DNA of 21,274 nucleotides from Candidatus Kaiserbacteria bacterium (GTDB lineage Bacteria; Patescibacteriota; Minisyncoccia; Phycocordibacterales; UBA12088), in NCBI GenBank assembly GCA_007116405.1, contig SKIN01000008.1, positions 1-21,274 of the forward strand. The letters are read 5' to 3'. This document shows positions 5,834 through 12,732 of this stretch, piece by piece. The notes under the pieces were generated by a model that saw nothing but the letters and a program-made list of their open reading frames with translations, made no database searches and was not told the DNA's origin. The position numbers and the translations under genes were made by a program. Each line of letters opens with the position of its first letter. The stretch's first letter is position 1.

Positions 5834-6442
5834 ATGATGCATACATTAGTCGAGCAATTGGTCGAACGGGGCACCCTTCGGACAGAGCACATCATCGAAG
5901 CGTTCGAGGCGGTGGACCGTGCCGATTTCGTACCTGAGAGTTCACAGACGCAGGCCTATGAGGACCGGCCACTCCACATCGGCTACCAACAAACGATATC
6001 CCAGCCCACCACGGTCGCGTTCATGTTGGAGCTTCTCGCTCCGCAGAAAGGTGATCGTATTCTCGACATCGGGTCGGGGTCGGGGTGGACGACAGCGCTC
6101 CTCGCTCACATCGTCGGCAACGACGGGTCCGTGGTCGGCCTTGAACGCGTAGACGAACTCGTGGAGTACGGTAGGAAGAACCTGGAGCGGTATTCTTTCT
6201 CATGGGCGACCATTGAGCGTGCCGGCGCGGAGCTTGGTGCACCGAAAGATGCGCCATTTGACCGAATACTCGTCTCAGCATCCGCCCGCTCCTTCCCTCA
6301 CGAGGTGCTGGCACAGGTGCGTGAGGGGGGTGTACTGGTGACACCGGTGCGTGACGCAATATGGCGCGTACAGAAGATAGAGCAGCAACCTGTCATTGAG
6401 AAGTTCGAGGGGTTCATCTTTGTGCCGCTCATTAGCGAATAG
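5834..6442 (+). CDS. pcm: Protein-L-isoaspartate O-methyltransferase
   Basis: 202 aa, close to the usual length of about 210. The enzyme uses S-adenosylmethionine to methylate L-isoaspartyl residues in aged proteins so that they can revert. The sequence shows the family hallmark GYQQTISQPTTVAFML (50-65), SAM motif I ILDIGSGSGWTTALLA (76-91), a motif-II acidic residue in VVGLERVDEL, PFDRILVSA, and a C-terminal GGVLVTPV block. Two adjacent ATG codons (5834, 5837) could serve; the frame continues upstream to 5648 but overlaps the divergent CAP gene and contains the -10. It is a monocistronic, cytosolic repair enzyme, next to an antioxidant peroxiredoxin. Confidence 0.93.
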   Translation: MMHTLVEQLVERGTLRTEHIIEAFEAVDRADFVPESSQTQAYEDRPLHIGYQQTISQPTTVAFMLELLAPQKGDRILDIGSGSGWTTALLAHIVGNDGSVVGLERVDELVEYGRKNLERYSFSWATIERAGAELGAPKDAPFDRILVSASARSFPHEVLAQVREGGVLVTPVRDAIWRVQKIEQQPVIEKFEGFIFVPLISE

Positions 6443-6472
6443 ATAGCCGCACGGGCAAACCGATATGCGCTG

Positions 6473-6481
6473 TGGTATACT
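6473..6481 (+). promoter_or_regulatory. Extended -10 element TGGTATACT for the peroxiredoxin gene
   Basis: TGGTATACT with the hexamer at 6476-6481. Unlike most others it lies 33 bases before the ATG at 6515, leaving a short C/A/T-rich leader that contains no SD. Confidence 0.6.
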
Positions 6482-6514
6482 GCAGGCCTATTCACTAACA
6501 TTCATCATTACCAT

Positions 6515-7105
6515 ATGTCAGAAACACCACAATACACCTGCGCGGTGAAGGTCGGCGAAAAGATCCCCGACATGACGCTCAAGGCGTACCATAAGGACGA
6601 TATCGTAGACATCTCCCTCAAGGAGGCTCAAGGTAAGTGGCTCGTGCTGTTCTTCTACCCTGCCGACTTTACCTTTGTATGCCCCACTGAACTCGAGGAA
6701 ATGGCGGGCTTGTACGACTCATTCGTAAAGGAGGGGGCGGAGGTCATGTCCGTGTCCACCGACACGCACTGGGTACACAAGGCTTGGCACGACGAATCAG
6801 ATGCTATCAAAAAGATACAATTCCCCATGCTCGCAGACCCGACCGGAAAGCTGTCACGAGCCTTCGGAGTGTATATCGAAGATGAAGGTGTCGCATTGCG
6901 TGGCTCATTCCTCATCGACCCCAAGGGTGTCATACAGGCAATGGAGGTACACGCCGACGGTGTAGGACGCAGTGCAAAAGAACTCTTCCGTAAATTCCAG
7001 GCGGCAAAGTTTGTTGCTGAACATGGCGGTCAAGTATGCCCCGCTTCATGGGAGCCGGGCGATGACACGCTCAAGCCGGGACTCGACATGGTTGGCAAGA
7101 TATAA
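6515..7105 (+). CDS. ahpC: 2-Cys peroxiredoxin (AhpC/Prx1 type)
   Basis: 196 aa, full length. It is a cytosolic thiol peroxidase reducing H2O2, alkyl hydroperoxides or peroxynitrite. The peroxidatic Cys56 lies in FYPADFTFVCPTE, and the resolving Cys175 in HGGQVCPASW, so this is a typical 2-Cys enzyme. WxxKAWHDES, PMLADPTGKLSRAFGV and RGSFLIDPKG blocks are also present. No ahpF or thioredoxin reductase gene is nearby, so the electron donor must come from elsewhere. It has its own promoter and terminator, hence is probably monocistronic. The leader lacks an SD. The name ahpC is used for the family; an equally valid label would be peroxiredoxin/thioredoxin peroxidase. Confidence 0.95.
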   Translation: MSETPQYTCAVKVGEKIPDMTLKAYHKDDIVDISLKEAQGKWLVLFFYPADFTFVCPTELEEMAGLYDSFVKEGAEVMSVSTDTHWVHKAWHDESDAIKKIQFPMLADPTGKLSRAFGVYIEDEGVALRGSFLIDPKGVIQAMEVHADGVGRSAKELFRKFQAAKFVAEHGGQVCPASWEPGDDTLKPGLDMVGKI

Positions 7106-7128
7106 GGACCCTTCTCCTTGTTCGCACC

Positions 7129-7165
7129 GAACACCCGTACACGCTTTGTGTACGGGTGTTCTTTG
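7129..7165 (+). terminator. Terminator after the peroxiredoxin gene
   Basis: Perfect 14-bp stem GAACACCCGTACAC (7129-7142), loop gcttt, GTGTACGGGTGTTC (7148-7161), then a short and interrupted T run (TTTGCTTT). The very strong stem compensates for the poor T tract. Confidence 0.8.
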
Positions 7166-7232
7166 CTTTATGCGTGTTCATGAGCACAGTCGGTTGTGAC
7201 AGGCGGACACTCCGTGACCGCTTCTGTATCCG

Positions 7233-7241
7233 TGGTATACT
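7233..7241 (+). promoter_or_regulatory. Extended -10 element TGGTATACT for rnr
   Basis: TGGTATACT with the hexamer at 7236-7241, 7 bases before the ATG at 7249, and a weak -35 GTGACC at 7214 (16-base spacer). The expected start of transcription coincides with the A of the ATG, so the mRNA is probably leaderless. Confidence 0.6.
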
Positions 7242-7248
7242 CGAGACC

Positions 7249-9222
7249 ATGAAAAGACGACAAAAGAAAGGGGGGCAACGACCTAAAGCAGTGCCGGCAA
7301 TGGATGTAACGGGCATGATACGCCTCAACTCGCGAGGATTTGGCTACGTTGAGGATGGCGCTCATGGAGAGGATATCGAGGTGCCGCCGGAACTCCTCAA
7401 CACCGCCCTTCACCGCGACACCGTGCGTGTTGTCCCGCGTCCGAAGCGACACAATGGGAGAATACGCGGCGAGGTCGTAGAGGTAGTAGAACGGGCAAAA
7501 ATACGCTTTGTGGGGACCCTCGAGGAAGAAGGCGGTTTCTTCTTTGTCCGGCCGGACGATCACAGGATATACATTGATTTCATCGTTGAGCGTGGTGGTG
7601 CTGATGATGCTGCTGTGGGTCAAAAGGTCTCGGTGGACCTGGTGCGATGGAGCACTCCAACAAAGAACCCATTGGTGAAGATCGTCGAGGTGCTCGGACC
7701 TTCGGGTGAACATGAGACGGAGATGCGGAGCATTGTTGCAGGACAAGGGTTTGATTGGCACTTCCCACGAGAGGTCGAGACCCAAGCAGAGGAGTTGCAC
7801 CGCGAGCAAGAAGCATTCTTCACAGACGAGATAGCTCGCCGCAGAGACATGCGTGCCGTGACCACGTTCACCATAGACCCTGCCGATGCCAAAGACTTTG
7901 ATGATGCAATATCCGTCCGCACTCTCGAGAATGGAACCATCGAGCTCGGCGTCCATATTGCCGACGTGTCTGCGTATGTGCGGCCGGAGGACGCAATAGA
8001 CAAAGAGGCACAGCAGAGAGGTACGAGCATCTACCTGGTGGACAGGACGATACCAATGCTGCCTGAGGTGCTCTCCAACGACCTGTGCTCTCTTGTTCCG
8101 GATCAAGACCGTCTTGCAATGAGCGCAGTATTCGAAATAGCTCTTGACGGTACCGTACATACCGCATGGTACGGGGAAACGGTCATACGCAGCGTTCGGC
8201 GCTTCAGCTATGAAGAAGCGCAGAACATACTCGACGCGGGCAGTGGTGAACTCTACGACGAGCTCATGACGGCAGACACGATATCACGCGCGTTACGTAA
8301 AGCACGATTCAAGAACGGTTCGATAGGATTCGAAACCGATGAAATAAAATTCGAGCTTGATGCACGAGGCAAACCAGTTCGTGCATTCCGCAAAGAACGC
8401 CTCGAGACGATGATGATGATCGAGGATCTGATGCTGCTCGCAAACCGCGAAGTAGCGACGTGGGTCGCCCGAAAATATGAAAAGAATAAAGCGTCCGCCA
8501 TCTTTGTGTGGCGCGTGCACGACACACCAAAACCGGAGCGGGTGGAGGAATTGGCGTTGTTCCTGAAGATGCTTGGCTACGAGCTTCCTCACAAACAAGG
8601 AGTGATCACCGCACGAGCGCTGAACAAGCTCTTCGAAGAAATTGCGGATGCGCCTGAGGCGGACATGGTAGAGACGGCCGCGATACGCACTATGGCGAAG
8701 GCTATTTACAGCACGAAGAACATCGGCCATTTCGGTCTTGCTTTCGACCATTACACCCATTTCACCTCCCCCATCCGCCGCTACCCCGACCTCATGGTAC
8801 ATCGCATCGTCAAAGCGCATTTGGCCGGCACGCCGCCATCCGCTAAACAGTATCCTTGGTATGAACGGATGTGCACGCAATGCACTGAACGGGAGATAGC
8901 TGCCGCCGAAGCGGAGAGGGATTCAATAAAACTCAAACAGGTCGAGTACATGTCCGGAAGGATCGGGGAGGAATTCGATGGTGTTGTGAGTGGTATCAAT
9001 GATCGCGGCATCTTTGTGGCGGAACTTGAAACGCTTGCGGAGGGTATGGTACATGTCCGTACCTTGCGCGACGACCTCTACGAGCTCGGTGATCATGGCT
9101 ACCGACTCATCGGCACTCGCACGAAAAAGACCTTGTCACTCGGTGACAAGGTCCGCGTACGTCTTACCGGGGTTGATATCGAACGAAAGCAGATAGACTG
9201 GGAGCTCGTGAGTAGCGCCTAG
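7249..9222 (+). CDS. rnr: Ribonuclease R (VacB, RNB-family 3'-5' exoribonuclease)
   Basis: 657 aa. A processive 3'-5' exonuclease that degrades structured RNA and takes part in rRNA/mRNA quality control and tmRNA-linked decay. Order of domains: basic N-terminus, OB/cold-shock-like domains (GMIRLNSRGFGYVED; RFVGTLEEEGGFFFV), then the RNB catalytic domain with DPADAKDFDDA (about 210-220, the Mg-binding aspartates) and HFTSPIRRYPDLMVHR. It ends with an S1 domain (about 575-650: GVVSGINDRGIFVAEL ... EGMVHV). All key residues are present; it is slightly shorter than E. coli RNase R (about 810) because it lacks long terminal tails. The start at 7249 fits the -10 seven bases upstream; the frame extends to 7156 through the preceding terminator. 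Its stop overlaps the stop of the convergent gene by four bases. Confidence 0.95.
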   Translation: MKRRQKKGGQRPKAVPAMDVTGMIRLNSRGFGYVEDGAHGEDIEVPPELLNTALHRDTVRVVPRPKRHNGRIRGEVVEVVERAKIRFVGTLEEEGGFFFVRPDDHRIYIDFIVERGGADDAAVGQKVSVDLVRWSTPTKNPLVKIVEVLGPSGEHETEMRSIVAGQGFDWHFPREVETQAEELHREQEAFFTDEIARRRDMRAVTTFTIDPADAKDFDDAISVRTLENGTIELGVHIADVSAYVRPEDAIDKEAQQRGTSIYLVDRTIPMLPEVLSNDLCSLVPDQDRLAMSAVFEIALDGTVHTAWYGETVIRSVRRFSYEEAQNILDAGSGELYDELMTADTISRALRKARFKNGSIGFETDEIKFELDARGKPVRAFRKERLETMMMIEDLMLLANREVATWVARKYEKNKASAIFVWRVHDTPKPERVEELALFLKMLGYELPHKQGVITARALNKLFEEIADAPEADMVETAAIRTMAKAIYSTKNIGHFGLAFDHYTHFTSPIRRYPDLMVHRIVKAHLAGTPPSAKQYPWYERMCTQCTEREIAAAEAERDSIKLKQVEYMSGRIGEEFDGVVSGINDRGIFVAELETLAEGMVHVRTLRDDLYELGDHGYRLIGTRTKKTLSLGDKVRVRLTGVDIERKQIDWELVSSA

Positions 9223-9530
9223 TTGTTAAGTGCATCCTGTGCAGCTTTGCGGATGTGTTCCACTTCACGTTGGCTGAATATCTTCTTATCGGAATAGTGT
9301 TTGAGCATGTGCTCAAACTCTTCCTTGGTCGTGAGTCCTTCCTGCCGGTGTGAAGAGCCGTAATCCTTGTCTCCTGTCATTGCAAAGGCAGCCTCCAGCA
9401 GATCACGCTTGCGCTTTCTGCTTGCGCGACTCCCCTCAAAGCCGGCGCTCATACGGTTCATGAGCCTACCGCCTTTAGCTCGCAATTCATAGTCACTGAT
9501 ACCTTTTTGTCGTGGTCTTCCAAATACCAT
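9219..9530 (-). CDS. Small unknown basic protein
   Basis: 103 aa, not recognised. It begins MVFGRPRQKGISDYELRAKGG, is rich in Arg/Lys in the middle (GSRASRKRKRDLLEAAFAMTG) and ends in a charged helical region (TTKEEFEHMLKHYSD ... SQREVEHIRKAAQDAL). There are no Cys and no membrane segment. The charge suggests nucleic-acid or protein binding, but that is speculation. The ATG at 9530 is 7 bases after the stop of the cyclophilin gene, so it is probably co-transcribed and translationally coupled. The frame extends to 9623 inside the cyclophilin gene, which is unlikely to be used. Its TAG stop shares the palindrome CTAG with the stop of rnr. Confidence 0.75.
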   Translation of the reverse strand: MVFGRPRQKGISDYELRAKGGRLMNRMSAGFEGSRASRKRKRDLLEAAFAMTGDKDYGSSHRQEGLTTKEEFEHMLKHYSDKKIFSQREVEHIRKAAQDALNN

Positions 9531-9537
9531 GGTAGTG

Positions 9538-10281
9538 CTATTGCAGTACAATGCGCTCGATGATGACCGGTTCGACCGGCACATCACGCGCTCCTGTGGG
9601 AACCTTTGATATGGCGTCGACAACGTCCATGCCGGATATCACACGCCCGAAGACGGGATGCCTGCTGGTAAGGGGTTGCTTGTCAAAATCAAGGTTCACA
9701 TTGTCTACGGTATTGATGAAGAACTGGCTTCCTCCGGTATTCGGACCGCTGTTGGCCATACTGAGCGTACCTCGTACATTGCTCAGCCCCGGAACGAATT
9801 CATCCTCTATGGCATAGCCGGGACCACCCGTTCCCCATCGAGCCATGTTGGCATCGTCCCTTGTTAGTGGGTCGCCACCTTGTATCATAAAGCCGTCAAT
9901 GACACGGTGAAATTTGATGCCATCATAGAACCCGCGCTCTGCAAGTGAGAGAAAGTTGCCTGCCGTGATTGGCATGTCGCGTGTAAAGAGTTCTATTGTA
10001 ATGTCTCCCTTATTGGTCGTCATGACGACCGTTCGATTTCCCGTCGTTTGTGCTTCTGGCATAGGTGCTGTTTCGTTAGATGTATCATCGTTCGTAACAA
10101 CGTCTTCATCATCCTCGCGTACGACATCATCTGTGTCATCCGCCTCCATCTCAAGTTCGGTAGATGGATCATCAGGAAGCATCGGGTCGGGGGTCTGCCC
10201 GGGTTGCGAGAGTTTATTCAACCCCAACAACAAAAGCAGTATCACTGCCACACCGATACCAATGGTATAGAGTTGTTTCAT
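9538..10281 (-). CDS. Membrane-anchored cyclophilin-type peptidyl-prolyl isomerase
   Basis: 247 aa. One N-terminal hydrophobic segment (about residues 5-21) acts as signal anchor, followed by a low-complexity acidic linker (about 30-80, many Asp/Glu/Thr). A bacterial cyclophilin domain follows (about 84-247). Conserved signatures include GDITIELFTRDMPITAGNF, GFYDGIKFHRVIDGFMIQGGDP (with the catalytic Arg in FHRV), GTLSMANSGPNTGGSQFFI, and HPVFGRVISGMDVVDAI. It catalyses cis-trans isomerisation of Xaa-Pro bonds, here probably outside the cytoplasmic membrane in folding of exported proteins. Possible -10 elements lie at 10299 and 10313. The 103-aa gene follows after 7 bases. Confidence 0.92.
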   Translation of the reverse strand: MKQLYTIGIGVAVILLLLLGLNKLSQPGQTPDPMLPDDPSTELEMEADDTDDVVREDDEDVVTNDDTSNETAPMPEAQTTGNRTVVMTTNKGDITIELFTRDMPITAGNFLSLAERGFYDGIKFHRVIDGFMIQGGDPLTRDDANMARWGTGGPGYAIEDEFVPGLSNVRGTLSMANSGPNTGGSQFFINTVDNVNLDFDKQPLTSRHPVFGRVISGMDVVDAISKVPTGARDVPVEPVIIERIVLQ

Positions 10282-10298
10282 GCCGCTCTTTGATGGTT

Positions 10299-10318
10299 AT
10301 TATATGTGGCTCAGTATA
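10299..10318 (-). promoter_or_regulatory. Two candidate -10 elements for the cyclophilin gene
   Basis: On the minus strand, TATACT (10313-10318) and a perfect TATAAT (10299-10304) lie 31 and 17 bases before the ATG at 10281. No clear -35 or SD was found. Confidence 0.4.
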
Positions 10319-10385
10319 CCCCGTAGGGAGTGATGAGGCAAAAGCAACAAGACACTGCGGCGCCGACCGTATTCACCTCCCTCAG

Positions 10386-12662
10386 TTATTTTGCAACAGA
10401 GCTCGCTTCCTCGAACTTGACCGACAGTATCCGCGAGACACCGTCAGCGCCCATGGTTACCCCGTACAGCACACCCGCGCGGCTCATGGTCTCACGATTG
10501 TGGGTGATGAGGATGAGCTGACTTGACCGTGCCAGCGTTTCTATCATGTCACCGTACCTGCGGGAATTTGCTTCATCCAACGCCGCGTCCGTTTCGTCAA
10601 GTATCAAGAACGGTGGTGGGTTGACCTGACTGATGGCAAAGATGAGTGCGATGGATGTCAGCGCGCGCTCCCCACCCGACAACATCATAAGGTTCTGCAC
10701 CCGCTTGCGGGGAAGCGAAACCTCGATGTCTACACCCTGCTCTACCGCACCACTTCCATCGTCTTCACTTTGTTCGTCCGAAGCGTCTCCAAAGAGTGCG
10801 GTCATGAGCTTTCCACGCTTCTTTTCCTCTGTCACGATAAGGCGGGCGCTTCCACCGCCAAACATAAGTGTGAAGAACTCATGGAACTGTTTGCTGATGG
10901 TTGCTACGCCTGTGGCGAACCGTTCATCGAGTTCGCGCTCCAGGTCATCGATGAGTGTGCGAAGCGATTCTGCAGAAGCGTCGAGGTCGGCGAGCTCACG
11001 CTCCAGAAACTCGTCACGCTCCTTCACATCCTCGTACTCTTTTGTGATGTCGTCAGCGTTGGCGCCCCCCATCTCCTCCAAGCGTATCTTCATCTTTTCA
11101 AGTTCCCTTCGACGTTCGAGCTGAGCAGAACGGTCCTCTATACCGTCAGCATCAATATCGACCGTATCCATAGAGGCCACGTCAAAATCCTTATATCCCA
11201 TCACATGGCGACCGATAAGTGCGATGCCCTCGCGGATCTCCCTCTCGAATTCTTCACGCTCCCTTCCCAAGGCCGCTTCGCGCGTATCGAGTTCACGCAG
11301 CGTGGCGCGGAGTTCTGATTCGCGCGTAATGAGTGTGAAGAGCTCCCGCTCTTGTTCCCTGTTTGCATCTTTGTTCTCTTCCATCGAACGTTCAAGTTCT
11401 CGTATCTCCCCTTCACAGGCTGCCATCTCCCCCTCTACACGCACTATCTCGGAGCCAACTCTTGCGACCTCTGTACGCAAGCGTTCATACGTCGTAAGGT
11501 CCGGCTCGTACGTCGGTACATCCACTTTATGACGCTCGATGAACTTACGGAGTAATGCCTGGGCTGCACGCAGACCATCACGCATCGGTTGAGGGTCTCC
11601 GTTGCTGTGAGCATGGTCGAGGATGCGTGTTAACTCCTCCCAGAACACGCGCACCTCCTTATACGGTATCGGCGAACCCTCCTGCTCCAAGGTCTTTTGC
11701 TTTTCCTCCTCTAGACGCCGTTCTTCGTACGAAAGCTGTCCTTCAATGCGTCCGGCGGTACGGGTCAGGTCCGCATGCTCCCTGCGCAACCCCGACAACG
11801 TATCCTCCAGTTCAAGGAGTCTGCTCCGCTCTTTCGTGTCCTCCTTTGCACGTTCAAGTTCTTTACGAAGCGTGGCGATGCGGGAAACCGTCTGATCAAG
11901 AGCTTGAACGGGCTCCTTCCTCAGACCCTCAATATGCTCGGTCTCGTACGTGAGGAAGTTTTCCTCACGCTTCAGATATTCTTGGTACGCCTCAATGAGA
12001 CGGGCGCGCAGTTCTCGGGCACGCTCAAGCTTCTTCACCTGACGTTCAAGGAATTTAAGATGAGGAGCGTTCTCTTTTCGCAATGACTCGACCTGTGCGC
12101 GGTTCTCCTGTGTCCGGGCGAGCTTCTTCTTACTCTCTTCTTTTTTATAGTGATACACACGAAGACCGAGTGCGTCCTCGATCATCTGCTTGCGTTCTCG
12201 CATACTTGCGGCGAGGACACGGTCTGCCTCCCCTTGTGAAATGATGTGGTAGCCGCTACTGCCGATGTTTGCACCTGCTAATAGTTCGATGATGTCCTTG
12301 AGGCGCACCTTGGAACCATTGATGTAGTACTCGTTTGTGCCGTCACGGTATACGACCCTCTCGATGACCACTTCGTCAAAGTCGATATCGAGCAGACGCT
12401 TACTGTTGTTAAACGTGGCCTTCACCGAGGCACGGTTGCTGCGTGGCACCTCGCTCGACCCACCCCAGATAAGGTCTTCTCCGCGCTTACTGCGGAGTCC
12501 TTTCATTGACTGTTCACCGAGCACGAAACGAAATGCTTCTGCTGTATTGGACTTACCGGAACCATTGGGTCCGACCACGGCGGTGATGGGTGTTGAAAAT
12601 TCCAACACACTTTTTTTTGCAAAGGATTTGAAACCCGTGAGTTCGAGTGAGGTAAGGTACAT
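10386..12662 (-). CDS. smc: Short SMC-family chromosome segregation ATPase
   Basis: 758 aa, against about 1150-1200 for typical bacterial SMC. SMC dimers organise and separate chromosomes. The ATPase head is complete: FKSFAKK start, Walker A GPNGSGKSN (31-39), a Q-loop-type region with HIISQGEADRVL (about 139-150), signature LSGGERALTS (661-670), Walker B FLILDETDAALDEAN (685-699) and the D/H-loop LILITHNRETM. The coiled-coil arms are short (about 170-325 and 390-590). The region between them (about 329-392) does not resemble the roughly 150-residue SMC hinge. A D/E-rich insert sits before the signature. The ATG at 12662 is 6 bases after a TACACT -10-like element. A RecN/SbcC-like relative is less likely, given the N- and C-terminal SMC signatures. 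Confidence 0.9.
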   Translation of the reverse strand: MYLTSLELTGFKSFAKKSVLEFSTPITAVVGPNGSGKSNTAEAFRFVLGEQSMKGLRSKRGEDLIWGGSSEVPRSNRASVKATFNNSKRLLDIDFDEVVIERVVYRDGTNEYYINGSKVRLKDIIELLAGANIGSSGYHIISQGEADRVLAASMRERKQMIEDALGLRVYHYKKEESKKKLARTQENRAQVESLRKENAPHLKFLERQVKKLERARELRARLIEAYQEYLKREENFLTYETEHIEGLRKEPVQALDQTVSRIATLRKELERAKEDTKERSRLLELEDTLSGLRREHADLTRTAGRIEGQLSYEERRLEEEKQKTLEQEGSPIPYKEVRVFWEELTRILDHAHSNGDPQPMRDGLRAAQALLRKFIERHKVDVPTYEPDLTTYERLRTEVARVGSEIVRVEGEMAACEGEIRELERSMEENKDANREQERELFTLITRESELRATLRELDTREAALGREREEFEREIREGIALIGRHVMGYKDFDVASMDTVDIDADGIEDRSAQLERRRELEKMKIRLEEMGGANADDITKEYEDVKERDEFLERELADLDASAESLRTLIDDLERELDERFATGVATISKQFHEFFTLMFGGGSARLIVTEEKKRGKLMTALFGDASDEQSEDDGSGAVEQGVDIEVSLPRKRVQNLMMLSGGERALTSIALIFAISQVNPPPFLILDETDAALDEANSRRYGDMIETLARSSQLILITHNRETMSRAGVLYGVTMGADGVSRILSVKFEEASSVAK

Positions 12663-12668
12663 ACCCTA

Positions 12669-12674
12669 AGTGTA
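12669..12674 (-). promoter_or_regulatory. Candidate -10 element TACACT for smc
   Basis: Minus-strand TACACT 6 bases before the ATG at 12662, in a 70-base gap after the reductase gene. It follows the same arrangement as the other leaderless candidates but is weaker. Confidence 0.35.
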
Positions 12675-12732
12675 CGGCCTTATCGTAAAAATACAAAGCC
12701 GATTTTGTAACACGCCGATAGGTGTACGTGCA

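Noticed and set aside
7168..8160. 330-codon minus-strand frame
   Set aside because: It lies opposite rnr, which has complete RNB catalytic motifs. The translated product is rich in Cys/His/Arg without domain features and is best explained as a shadow.
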